The position numbers and the translations under genes were made by a program. Below the pieces are notes generated by a model. That model saw only the letters and a list, made by a program, of their open reading frames with translations. It made no database searches and was not told the DNA's origin. Shown piece after piece: positions 8,830-15,623 of a stretch of DNA of 16,489 bases (position 1 is the stretch's first letter; every line of letters starts with the position of its first letter). Source of the stretch: CAITYL01 sp041651315 (GTDB taxonomy: Bacteria > Verrucomicrobiota > Lentisphaeria > Oligosphaerales > CAITYL01). Location of the stretch: the NCBI GenBank assembly GCA_041651315.1, contig JBAZJM010000072.1, forward strand, positions 1 through 16,489, given 5' to 3'.

Positions 8830-9984
8830 ATGAAACGTTGTGTGGTGGCCGGGCACATCTGCCTGGACTTGATCCCTGAAATCGACCATGCCTTCGACTT
8901 GGTCCCCGGCCGCCTGTACGAGGTCGGCCCGGCGGTGATGGCCACCGGCGGCGCCGTCTCCAACACCGGCGTGGCCCTGCACCTGCTGGGCGTGCCGACC
9001 ACGCTGATGGGCAAGATCGGCGACGACGCCTTCGGGGCGGCGGTGCGCACGGTGTTGCGCGGCTATGGCGCGGAACTGGACCGCGGCCTGGTGGTGGCGC
9101 CCGGGGGCATCACCTCCTACACCGTGGTGGTCAACATCCCGGGGCGCGACCGCACCTTTCTGCACTGCCCCGGCGCCAACCACACCTTCGGCGCGGAGGA
9201 TGTCGCGCCGGCCGGGCTGGCCGGGGCGGCGCTGTTCCATTTCGGGTATCCGCCGATCATGGCCCGCACCTATGCCGACGGCGGCCGGGAACTGGAGGCC
9301 ATCTTCCGCAAGGCCAAGGACGCCGGGCTCTCGACCTCCCTGGACCTGGTCATGCCCGACCCCAGCGGCCCCAGCGGCCGCGCCGACTGGCCGGCCGTGC
9401 TCGCCCGCACCCTGCCGCTGACCGATGTCTTTCTGCCGAGCGCGGACGAACTGCTGTTCATGCTCGACCGCGACCATTTCGGCGCCGGCGACCGGCTCGC
9501 CGCGCCGGCCCTCTCCGCGCTGACCGAGCGGCTGCTCGGCATGGGGGTGGCCATTGCCGGCCTCAAGCTCGGGTCGCGCGGCCTGTTCCTGCGCACCGGC
9601 TCCGCGGCGCGCCTGGCTGCCATGGGGGCCGCCGCCCCGGCCGACTGCGCCGCCTGGGCCGGCCGTGAACTGTGGTTCCCGGTGTTCACCATTCCCAAGT
9701 TCGTCGGCGCCACCGGGGCCGGGGACACCACCATTGCCGGCTTCTTCGCCGCCTTCCTGCGCGGCCAGGATCCGGTGGGCTGCGGCCGCTTTGCCAACGC
9801 CGTCGGCTCCTGCAATGTTCAGACCGCTGATGCCCTCAGCGGCATCAAGTCGTGGGAAGAGACGCAGGCGCTGCTGGACCGTGGCTGGGCGACCGACCCG
9901 CTGACGCTCTCCGAGGCCCCCGGCTGGCGCCAGGATGCCGCCACCGGCGTCTGGTTCGGCCCGCGGGACGCCGGCCGCGGCTGA
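8830..9984 (+). CDS. PfkB-family carbohydrate kinase, substrate unknown
   Basis: This ribokinase-like enzyme would phosphorylate a sugar or nucleoside with ATP in the cytoplasm. It has 384 residues, somewhat longer than the usual 300-330. The N-terminal GHICLDLIP replaces the usual G-x-x-x-x-D strand. The substrate-side Gly-Gly pair is at 40-41 (ATGGAVSN), followed by LGVPTTLMGKIGDDAFG. The second family signature GATGAGDTTIAGF carries the anion-hole glycines and the catalytic base Asp299. The extra length includes an insert near DPSGPSGRADWP and another Ala-rich one before the ATP site. CAGGAAA about nine bases upstream supports the ATG. No transporter or pathway gene lies beside it, so the substrate cannot be inferred. 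The gene ends 127 bp before the four-helix gene. Confidence 0.9.
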   Translation: MKRCVVAGHICLDLIPEIDHAFDLVPGRLYEVGPAVMATGGAVSNTGVALHLLGVPTTLMGKIGDDAFGAAVRTVLRGYGAELDRGLVVAPGGITSYTVVVNIPGRDRTFLHCPGANHTFGAEDVAPAGLAGAALFHFGYPPIMARTYADGGRELEAIFRKAKDAGLSTSLDLVMPDPSGPSGRADWPAVLARTLPLTDVFLPSADELLFMLDRDHFGAGDRLAAPALSALTERLLGMGVAIAGLKLGSRGLFLRTGSAARLAAMGAAAPADCAAWAGRELWFPVFTIPKFVGATGAGDTTIAGFFAAFLRGQDPVGCGRFANAVGSCNVQTADALSGIKSWEETQALLDRGWATDPLTLSEAPGWRQDAATGVWFGPRDAGRG

Positions 9985-10017
9985 GGCCGGCGGGCGGCCG
10001 GTCGGTCTTCGAATGAC

Positions 10018-10092
10018 TCGAGGGAATCGAGGGAATCGAGATTCGATTCCGTCGACTCCCTCGAGTCCCTCGATTCCCTCGATTCCCTCGAC
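10018..10092. repeat. Palindromic array of 9-nt units, upstream of the four-helix gene
   Basis: The left arm is built from TCGAGGGAA units and the right arm from TCGANTCCC units (TCGACTCCC, TCGAGTCCC, then TCGATTCCC twice). The outer arms (10018-10041 and 10069-10092) are complementary at 23 of 24 positions, so a very stable hairpin is possible. The 22 bases at 10043-10064 recur exactly at 10896-10917. The array stops seven bases before the AAGGAG that serves the next gene. Confidence 0.85.
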
Positions 10093-10111
10093 AAAACTAA
10101 GGAGAGCCCTC

Positions 10112-10843
10112 ATGTTTGGTGGCACCGGCGGCTATTTCCGGTTGGATTCGTGGATCTTGGCGAACATCGTGCAGCTTGGCACCCAGCGCTTCTGCATGCG
10201 CTTCCTGAACCGCACCAATGATCCTTGTGGCCGGCAGTTTGACCAGATGACCCAGGCCGCCCGCTCGGGATGTGCAAACAACGCCGAAGGTTCCGCCCGC
10301 CGCGCGACCTCCAGGGAAAATGAGATGCGGCTCACCGACGTGGCGCGGGCGAGTCTGGCGGAACTGGCGGGCGACTACCTCAACTGGCTGCTTAACAAAG
10401 GGCTGGTGCCGTGGAAGAAAAACTCACCCGAGGCGCGGGCGGTTTATGACGTGCGCCTGGACAAACCGGGCTACGGCGAGGACATGGTTCATGACGCCTG
10501 CGCGCATATCTTGGCGCAGAAGCAAAAGTTTTCCAGGTGGTTGGATGCTCCGGATGATGTGGAAGTGGCGAATGTCCTGTTGATCCTGATTGCACGGGTG
10601 ATCAACATGCTCAACCACCAGATGGAGCGGCAGGGCGAAGCCTTTCAAGAGGAGGGTGGTTTCCGCGAAAAGCTCACGGCGATCCGGCACGACGTGATGT
10701 CGAAAAAAGAAGCGGCTCCGGCGTGTCCCGAGTGCGGGGCGCCGATGCGGAGGCGCCAGGCGAAGGCGGGCAAGAATGCCGGGCAGGAATTCTGGGGCTG
10801 CTCAAAGTACCCGGGGTGCAATGGGGTGAGGAATGTCGAGTGA
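10112..10843 (+). CDS. Four-helix-bundle (23S rRNA IVS-like) protein with suffix domain and C4 zinc finger
   Basis: The N-terminal 100 residues belong to the four-helix-bundle family first seen in proteins encoded in 23S rRNA intervening sequences, and related in fold to Avd of diversity-generating retroelements. The telling stretch is AARSGCANNAEGSARR, followed by LTDVARASLAELAGDYLNWLL. A second helical part (about residues 120-190) fits the 'four helix bundle suffix' architecture. The end is a topoisomerase-type zinc finger (Cys205, Cys208, Cys230, Cys236: CPECGAPM ... WGCSKYPGC), which suggests nucleic-acid binding. AAGGAG at 10099-10104, seven bases before the ATG, fixes the start at 243 residues. 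An upstream in-frame extension would translate the repeat array and is unlikely. The biological role of this family is not established. Palindromic arrays sharing a 22-bp word bracket the gene. Confidence 0.88.
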   Translation: MFGGTGGYFRLDSWILANIVQLGTQRFCMRFLNRTNDPCGRQFDQMTQAARSGCANNAEGSARRATSRENEMRLTDVARASLAELAGDYLNWLLNKGLVPWKKNSPEARAVYDVRLDKPGYGEDMVHDACAHILAQKQKFSRWLDAPDDVEVANVLLILIARVINMLNHQMERQGEAFQEEGGFREKLTAIRHDVMSKKEAAPACPECGAPMRRRQAKAGKNAGQEFWGCSKYPGCNGVRNVE

Positions 10844-10917
10844 ATCGATGCAATCGACGGAATCGATTGAACCGAATTCGATTCTATCGATTCGCTCGAT
10901 TCCGTCGACTCCCTCGA
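10844..10917. repeat. Palindromic array of 9-nt units, downstream of the four-helix gene
   Basis: It begins at the stop codon of the four-helix gene. The left arm uses AATCGANNG-type units (AATCGATGC, AATCGACGG, AATCGATTG). The right arm uses TCGATTCNN-type units (TCGATTCTA, TCGATTCGC, TCGATTCCG) and a final TCGACTCCC. The centre is near GAATTC at about 10874-10879. The last 22 bases (10896-10917) are identical to 10043-10064. The array touches the stop codon of the convergent DJ-1 gene at 10918, so it also fills the whole space between the two genes and could act as a two-way terminator hairpin. Confidence 0.85.
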
Positions 10918-11472
10918 TCAATCCCCCGGCAGGCACATGCCGGCGTGCAGCTTGGCGGCGTGCTCGGCGAGGTTGAGGCGGCGCAGCAGTTCGAGCGCGA
11001 ACTCAAAGGTGGCGCCCGCCGCCAGCCCGGTGAGGATGCCGTCATCGAAGACCACCCGGCCGCCGGTGTAGACGGCGCCGGGAAACTGGTCGCGCTGGGC
11101 GGGGAAGGCGGTCATTTTCCGGCCGCGCAGCAGGCCGGCGGCCTGCAGGGCCAGCGGCGCCGCGCAGAGAGCCGCCAGTATTCCGCCGTTGGCCCGCACC
11201 TGCTTGAGCAGGGTCAGCACCGCGGGCGAAGCCGCCAGGTGGTTGGCGCCCGGCAGGCCGCCCGGCAGCACCACCGCGGCCAGGCCGCCCGGCGCCAGGT
11301 CGGCCAGTTGCGCGTCCACCTTCACGCAGACCCCGCGGGTGCTGGTGACCCAGGCCGCGCCCGGCTCCACCGCCACCAGCGGCGCGGTCACTCCGGCCCG
11401 GCGCAGCACGTCCACCACGCCGATGGCCTCGGTCTCTTCAAAACCCTGCGCCAGCAACACGGCGACCTGCAT
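10918..11472 (-). CDS. DJ-1/PfpI family protein
   Basis: This 184-residue protein belongs to the DJ-1/ThiJ/YajL branch of the glutamine-amidotransferase-like superfamily. Members have been described as chaperones, glyoxalases or protein and nucleotide deglycases. The fold signatures are the N-terminal strand VAVLLAQGFEETEA (conserved Glu near residue 12), VVLPGGLPGANHL, and the nucleophile elbow ALCAAP with Cys103. GATFEFALELL near the end is typical of the YajL/DJ-1 group. The ATG at 11472 has GGGAGGT five bases before it (complement of 11478-11484) and starts exactly at the first strand, so the 19 additional upstream in-frame residues are not used. It lies 22 bp downstream of the zinc-ribbon gene on the same strand, probably in one operon. 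The precise reaction cannot be told from sequence. Confidence 0.9.
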   Translation of the reverse strand: MQVAVLLAQGFEETEAIGVVDVLRRAGVTAPLVAVEPGAAWVTSTRGVCVKVDAQLADLAPGGLAAVVLPGGLPGANHLAASPAVLTLLKQVRANGGILAALCAAPLALQAAGLLRGRKMTAFPAQRDQFPGAVYTGGRVVFDDGILTGLAAGATFEFALELLRRLNLAEHAAKLHAGMCLPGD

Positions 11473-11494
11473 GGGGCACCTCCCGGATCCACGG

Positions 11495-11896
11495 TCAGCG
11501 GAACGATCCGTCGCCCGTGGACTCGACACGGAAATGAAACTCCACCTTCTGCCCCGCCAGTTCCAGGGTGAACACGGTGTTCAGCCGGGTCAGCAGCAGC
11601 CAGTAGGGGATTTTGACCTCGCCGGCCGGGGTGGCGATGCCGACCTTGACGTCGCCCAAAATGTCGGCGGCGCCGCGCACCGCGGCGACCAGCTGGCGCA
11701 ACCGCTCCAGCTTGTCCAGAAACTCGGGGGCAAGTGCATATTCGCGGTGGCAGGCGGGGCAGTGGATGCGGCCGCGCTGTTTCTTCAGCTCCAGTAGGTT
11801 GAAGCTGACGGCCGCCTGGCACTCGGGGTCCAGGCAGGCGAAATCCGCCATGGCGGTGGGGGCGGCGGCGGTCTTGGCATCGGCGGGTTTGCTCAT
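11495..11896 (-). CDS. Small zinc-ribbon protein of unknown function
   Basis: I do not recognise this 133-residue protein as a named family. After an Ala-rich, probably disordered lead of about 17 residues comes a four-cysteine ribbon: Cys21 and Cys26 in CLDPEC, then Cys46 and Cys49 in HCPACHREY. A helical segment follows (EFLDKLERLRQLVAAVRGAADI). The C-terminal half reads like a beta-rich module (VKVGIATPAGEVKIPYWLLL, FTLELAGQKVEFHFRVES). The start is uncertain. The ATG at 11896 has no strong ribosome-binding site, and the ATG 15 codons later would also keep the ribbon. Codons further upstream translate intergenic sequence. It is the first gene of the likely two-gene minus-strand unit with the DJ-1 gene. 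Confidence 0.7.
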   Translation of the reverse strand: MSKPADAKTAAAPTAMADFACLDPECQAAVSFNLLELKKQRGRIHCPACHREYALAPEFLDKLERLRQLVAAVRGAADILGDVKVGIATPAGEVKIPYWLLLTRLNTVFTLELAGQKVEFHFRVESTGDGSFR

Positions 11897-12043
11897 GGCG
11901 TCAATATAACGGATGGAAGCGGCGGGTGCCCGGCCGCCCGGCCGGATGAAAACTGGGGGGCGGTGATTTTTAGAGCCTGGAACGCCCGTGACGGGGCAAT
12001 AAGCAACCGTTGCAGGCAGGCGCTGGTCGCACGGCGGGGGCCT

Positions 12044-12075
12044 TCCGCCGGGTTGCCAGCCCCGAGCTACAGTAC
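12044..12075. repeat. Degenerate copy of the hairpin repeat seen at 8559-8589
   Basis: This stretch aligns to 8559-8589 with shared blocks (TCCGC, CCCCG, TACAG, AC) and a few indels. It lies in the 264-bp divergent gap 11897-12160, whose other content is the 9-nt array at 12092-12118. No convincing promoter stands out in that gap. Confidence 0.35.
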
Positions 12076-12091
12076 GCTGCGTCTTCATAAC

Positions 12092-12118
12092 CGCAAAGAT
12101 CGCAGAGATCGCAAAGAT
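12092..12118. repeat. Three-copy 9-nt tandem array
   Basis: CGCAAAGAT, CGCAGAGAT and CGCAAAGAT follow one another exactly, and related A-rich sequence continues for about six bases. It lies in the divergent gap between the zinc-ribbon gene and the membrane glycosyltransferase gene, ending 42 bp before the GTG start of the latter. The unit resembles the complement of the array at 15624-15659. Confidence 0.8.
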
Positions 12119-12160
12119 AAAACAACTTTAATTGGAATTACTTCTCCCAAAAGAGGCGCC

Positions 12161-13612
12161 GTGACGCACGACAAGCGCAATTCAGAACCCGCACCCCGCC
12201 GCCGTTTTTTTTTCGCCGCCGGCGCCGGGGGGCTGCTGCTGCTGGCGGCGGCGCTGCGGATCGGCGGCGCCTTCAATGACCTGTGGCTGGACGAGATCTG
12301 GTCGGTGCGGCTGGCCGGCACCCTGTCCTCGTTCGGCCAGATTTTCACCGGCCTCCACCAGGACAACAACCATTACCTGAACACCGCCTGGCTTTATCTC
12401 TGCGGCCAGCGGGGAAATTGGTGGGGCTATCGCGTGCCGGCGCTGGCCGCCGGGGTGGGCACCGTGTGCCTGGCGGGGGTGCTCGGCCGGCCCCGCGGCC
12501 GTCCCTGCGCCCTCCTGGCCATGGCAGTGACCGGCTTCTCCCACGTCCTGGTGCTTTACTCCTCGGAGGCGCGGGGCTATGCGCCGATGCTGTTCTTCGC
12601 CTTCCTGTGCTTTTTTCTGCTCGACACCTTTCTGCGCCGCCTGGAATGGCGGTGGGCGGGGCTGTTCAGCCTGGGCGCCATCCTTGGCTTTTGCTCGCAT
12701 TTGAGTTTCATCTTGTTTTTCCTGGCCGCGATGTTCTGGTCCGCCTGCCGGCTGGTTCTGGCGCGGGTCGGGCCCGGCCGGGCCGCCGGCGCGCTGCTGG
12801 CCTGCCATGCCCTCCCGGCCGCCTTTGTCGCCTGGCTCTACTGGGTGGACATTCGCAGCGTCGCGGCGACCGGCGGGAGCGCGACCGGCGGCTGGACGGG
12901 CCTTGAAACCATCCTCGCCTGGGCGGTGGGCCGGCCGCCCGGGGCGGCGGCGTTGCTGGCGGCCGCCCTGGCGGTGGCCGCCGCCCTGGCCGGCGCTTTG
13001 TGGCGGCTGTGGCGGGAGCGCTCGGACCAGCTGCTGTTTTTCGGGGTGATGACGGTGCTGGTGCCGGCCGGCCTGGTGCTGGTGCTGCCGCCGGTGGCGT
13101 TTTACGTGCGCTTTTTTATCATCAGCCTGGCCTTTTTCCTGCTTCTGGCCAGCTATGCCCTGGCCTGGCTTTACGACCGGGGGCCGGGCGGCCGGGCGGC
13201 CTGTTTCATCCTGCTGGGGCTGTTCATCCTCTGCAACGGCCTGCAAACGGCGGAATTCCTGCGGCTCGGGCGCGGCCATTACGCCGAGGCCGTCCGCTTC
13301 ATGGCCGCCCACACCCCGGGGGCTGGCGCCCGGGTCGGCGGGGACCATGACTTTCGAATCCCCCTGATCCTGGATTTTTACCGGGAGGCCGCGGCGCCCA
13401 AGATCCTCTGCTATCTTCCCCAAAGCGAGTCGCCCCCGGGCGGGGTGGACTGGCTGATCTGCCACCGCGAAGCCGGCGAGCCGCCGGTGCCGCCGTCCCC
13501 CCAGCTGTGCGATCCGGAAGGCCACCGCTATGACTGGGTGAAAACCTATCCCGCCGCCCCGCTCTCCGGCCTGCACTGGTTTCTCTACCGCAACGCGGCG
13601 GCGGCCCGTTAG
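12161..13612 (+). CDS. GT-C-type membrane glycosyltransferase (ArnT/PMT-like, family 39-like)
   Basis: It probably transfers a sugar from a polyprenyl-phosphate carrier to a cell-envelope acceptor. The protein is a polytopic inner-membrane protein with about ten hydrophobic segments, for example FFFAAGAGGLLLLAAALRIG, APMLFFAFLCFFLLDTF and LLFFGVMTVLVPAGLVLVL. The GT-C hallmark is the acidic pair in the first outer loop, LWLDEIWS (Asp44-Glu45), placed right after helix 1. A soluble C-terminal portion follows the last helix (about residue 360 on). I chose the GTG at 12161 (483 residues) because AGAGG at 12152-12156 precedes it. Earlier in-frame codons would translate the 9-nt repeat and non-coding sequence. 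It stands alone between repeat-bearing gaps. Acceptor and donor cannot be read from the sequence. Confidence 0.8.
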   Translation: MTHDKRNSEPAPRRRFFFAAGAGGLLLLAAALRIGGAFNDLWLDEIWSVRLAGTLSSFGQIFTGLHQDNNHYLNTAWLYLCGQRGNWWGYRVPALAAGVGTVCLAGVLGRPRGRPCALLAMAVTGFSHVLVLYSSEARGYAPMLFFAFLCFFLLDTFLRRLEWRWAGLFSLGAILGFCSHLSFILFFLAAMFWSACRLVLARVGPGRAAGALLACHALPAAFVAWLYWVDIRSVAATGGSATGGWTGLETILAWAVGRPPGAAALLAAALAVAAALAGALWRLWRERSDQLLFFGVMTVLVPAGLVLVLPPVAFYVRFFIISLAFFLLLASYALAWLYDRGPGGRAACFILLGLFILCNGLQTAEFLRLGRGHYAEAVRFMAAHTPGAGARVGGDHDFRIPLILDFYREAAAPKILCYLPQSESPPGGVDWLICHREAGEPPVPPSPQLCDPEGHRYDWVKTYPAAPLSGLHWFLYRNAAAAR

Positions 13613-13636
13613 GGCGCAACGGGCCGTTGAGTCAGG

Positions 13637-13676
13637 GTGAGATTTTAATGACCTTCAGCCTAAAAAGCTTCAGCCT
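13637..13676. repeat. Second copy of the gene-end repeat with two CTTCAGCCT words
   Basis: The word at 13637-13653 matches 7456-7472 at 15 of 17 bases. It is followed by CTTCAGCCT at 13653-13661 and again at 13668-13676. As in the first copy, it begins about 25-30 bp after a stop codon. A weaker relative (CGCTTCAACCTA) lies at 15502-15513. Confidence 0.55.
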
Positions 13677-13699
13677 GGCGAAGTATAGTAACCGCCAGG
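13674..13699 (+). promoter_or_regulatory. Hairpin ahead of the phosphofructokinase gene
   Basis: CCTGGCG (13674-13680) pairs perfectly with CGCCAGG (13693-13699) around a 12-nt loop that contains TATAGT. It ends 38 bp before the pfk start codon. It could be a small operator or a leader hairpin. The TATAGT resembles a -10 box, but no good -35 box lies 16-18 bp upstream. Confidence 0.35.
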
Positions 13700-13737
13700 G
13701 TTCCAGGGGCCCGTTTTAAGGTGAGGAGTTTCCGCCC

Positions 13738-15063
13738 ATGACCGAACAGCAGCAGCAGCACGCCCTGGCCATCCAGGCGCTCGATTTTTCCGTGCCCACC
13801 GTGGGCACGCCGACCCTGCCGGCACAGGGGGCGTCCGCCTACCATGTCCCGGATGACCGGAAAATCAGTTATTTCCATGACCTGGAAACCTTGGAGTTCC
13901 TCCGCGGGCGGGGTGGCCCGCTGCCGGCGTTCGAGGCGTCCGGGCCGCGCGAGAAGCTGTTCCATGATCCGGCTTGGACGCGGGCGGCCATCGTCACCTG
14001 CGGCGGCTTGTGTCCCGGACTCAACCATGTCATCAAGGCGCTGGTGGAAACCCTGTATTTCGTCTACGGCGTGGAGAATGTGTTTGGCATCCGCTACGGC
14101 TACCGCGGCCTGGCCCCCCAATACAAGCTGGAGCCGATGCGCCTGGATCCGGAGGTGGTGGACACCATCCATGACTGCGGCGGCTCGATCCTCGGCTCGT
14201 CCCGCGGCCCGCAGGATCCCGCCGACATGCTGCGCACCCTGGACCGGCTCAACCTGAACCTGTTGTTCACCATCGGTGGTGACGGCACCCAGCGCGGCGC
14301 CCTGGCCCTGGCCAATGCCGCCCGCGAGCGGCGGCTGCCGATCAGCGTGGTCGGCGTGCCCAAGACCGTCGACAACGACCTTGACTTCACCGACATGACC
14401 TTCGGCTTCCAAACCGCCGTCCAGGCCGCCGCGCCGATCATTGCCTGCGCCCATGACGAGGCCAAGGGCGCTTACAACGGCATCAGCATTGTCCGCCTGA
14501 TGGGGCGTGACTCGGGGTTCATCGCCGCCTTCGCCACCCTGGCCAACCCGGTGGTCAACCTGTGTCTGGTGCCGGAGTCGCCCTTCACCCTGGAGGGGCC
14601 CGGCGGCCTGCTCAGCTGGCTGGAACGCCGCCTGGAAAAAAAGCACCATGTGGTGATCGTGGTGGCCGAGGGCGCCGGCCAAAACCTGTTTGCCGACCAG
14701 CCGGTCGTCAAGGACGCCTCCGGCAATGTCCTGCACCGGGACATCGGCACCTTCCTGCGCGACCGCATCCACGAGTACCTGGCGGCGAACAAGGTGGAGC
14801 ATGCCATCCGCTATTTCGACCCCAGCTACCAGATCCGGGCCGTGCCCGCCCTGGGCACCGACGCCGTTTTCTGCGGCCACCTGGCGGAGAACGCCGTCCA
14901 TGCCGCCATGGCCGGCAAGACCGCCATGGTGGTGGGGCACTGGAACGGCCAGTTCACCAATGTGCCGATCCCGCTGGCAGTGCGCGAACGCCGCAAGATC
15001 AATCTCAACGGCCAGCTGTGGCGCAACCTCCTCAACATCACCCGCCAGGAAGCCGACTGGTAG
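13738..15063 (+). CDS. 6-phosphofructokinase, long plant/spirochaete-like group, predicted ATP-dependent
   Basis: It phosphorylates fructose 6-phosphate to the 1,6-bisphosphate, the committed step of glycolysis. At 441 residues it belongs to the long subgroup that has an N-terminal extension of about 80 residues before the nucleotide site (TCGGLCPGLNHVIKALV). Other signatures are IGGDGTQRGA (Gly183), PKTVDND (Lys209, catalytic Asp212) and LMGRDSGF (Met255-Arg257). PPi-dependent enzymes usually have Asp where Gly183 stands, and classical bacterial ATP enzymes have Gly where Lys209 stands. The Gly/Lys combination is that of plant PFK and similar 'long' ATP enzymes, so I predict ATP use, which would need assay. 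GGTGAGGAG at 13720-13728 supports the ATG. The protein is cytoplasmic. No other glycolytic gene lies beside it. Confidence 0.93.
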   Translation: MTEQQQQHALAIQALDFSVPTVGTPTLPAQGASAYHVPDDRKISYFHDLETLEFLRGRGGPLPAFEASGPREKLFHDPAWTRAAIVTCGGLCPGLNHVIKALVETLYFVYGVENVFGIRYGYRGLAPQYKLEPMRLDPEVVDTIHDCGGSILGSSRGPQDPADMLRTLDRLNLNLLFTIGGDGTQRGALALANAARERRLPISVVGVPKTVDNDLDFTDMTFGFQTAVQAAAPIIACAHDEAKGAYNGISIVRLMGRDSGFIAAFATLANPVVNLCLVPESPFTLEGPGGLLSWLERRLEKKHHVVIVVAEGAGQNLFADQPVVKDASGNVLHRDIGTFLRDRIHEYLAANKVEHAIRYFDPSYQIRAVPALGTDAVFCGHLAENAVHAAMAGKTAMVVGHWNGQFTNVPIPLAVRERRKINLNGQLWRNLLNITRQEADW

Positions 15064-15071
15064 CGGCCTGA

Positions 15072-15170
15072 CCGGCCGGCGCCCGCGGCAAAGTGGCGAT
15101 GACCGCCCCCGTCTCCCAGGAACGCCGGCCTGAGAAAATCGCGATGACGGCGCCGGTCGCCCAGCAGCGT
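15072..15170 (+). pseudogene. Possible relic of a SOUL heme-binding-family gene
   Basis: An open stretch after a stop at 15069-15071 reads KVAMTAPVSQE (from 15090) and then EKIAMTAPVAQQ (15132-15167). This double motif is the best-conserved segment of bacterial SOUL-domain proteins. Nothing before or after resembles the rest of that roughly 200-residue domain, so at most a fragment of about 30 codons is left between pfk and the minus-strand lipoprotein remnant. The match could be a chance product of an imperfect tandem repeat in GC-rich DNA, hence the low confidence. Confidence 0.35.
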
Positions 15171-15457
15171 CAGGGCGTCGGCTTCCGGGCCGCGCTGGCG
15201 CCGGAACAGCTGAAACTCGCGGCCGTCATAAACGCGACGGCCGTCGGCGGCCACCAGCAGGTCGCCCGCTTCGACGCCGGGAATATCATCGCTGGAAAAT
15301 TCCGCCGACGGCGGCAAAAAGACGCCGCACATCGGGGTGCCGACCAAGGCCCCGGAAGTGGTCGGCTCGAAGAACGGCGGCGCCCGGGGGGGGGCGGTGT
15401 GGCGCAACCGGTCGCGACGCCCAGCAGGCAGACCGGAATCAGGCGCGGAAAGGACAT
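15162..15457 (-). pseudogene. Frameshifted, 3'-truncated PDZ-domain lipoprotein
   Basis: The ATG at 15457 has GGAGGAG eight bases upstream (complement of 15466-15472). It opens a lipoprotein signal sequence: hydrophobic RLIPVCLLGVATG, then Cys18. Ten codons later a run of nine C on the coding strand (15386-15394) puts the reading out of frame. Moving by one base gives RAPPFFEPTTSG, then MCGVFLPPSAEFSSDDIPG, then VEAGDLLVAADGRRVYDGREF, which is the core of a PDZ domain. The PDZ reading fades after DALTLL near 15162, and no stop follows in that frame before it runs antisense through pfk. The gene therefore looks broken at both the C-run and its 3' end. A sequencing error or phase variation could explain the first lesion. 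An intact version would be a cell-envelope lipoprotein. Confidence 0.65.
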
Positions 15458-15623
15458 GACAGTTTCTCCTCCATCCCCAGGTTGTACTTATGCCAAACTC
15501 ACGCTTCAACCTAGCACGGCGACTCTTTTTTACTTCTTTTTGAACCGCTTGAGGGGGATGATCGAGCACGAGCGCGGGTGTGATCCCGGAACCCACTGTG
15601 CGTTCACGAAAAACGATGCCATA

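Noticed and set aside
9935..10111. N-terminal extension of the four-helix protein from an upstream ATG
   Set aside because: It would overlap the kinase gene and translate the 9-nt array as Ser/Pro repeats. AAGGAG at 10099-10104 points to the ATG at 10112.
8692..10125. Long minus-strand frame opposite the sugar kinase
   Set aside because: It has low-complexity Gly/Ala/Arg composition and no family motif. The plus strand has a complete PfkB kinase.
10018..10917. CRISPR array
   Set aside because: The units are 9 nt with no unique spacers, and no cas gene is present.
11963..12160. N-terminal extension of the membrane glycosyltransferase
   Set aside because: It translates the CGCAAAGAT array (RKDRRDRKDK) and precedes a better GTG start with a ribosome-binding site.
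12182..13576. Minus-strand frame opposite the membrane glycosyltransferase
   Set aside because: It is Gln/Gly/Arg-rich and without motifs. The plus strand shows clear membrane helices and the Asp-Glu loop.
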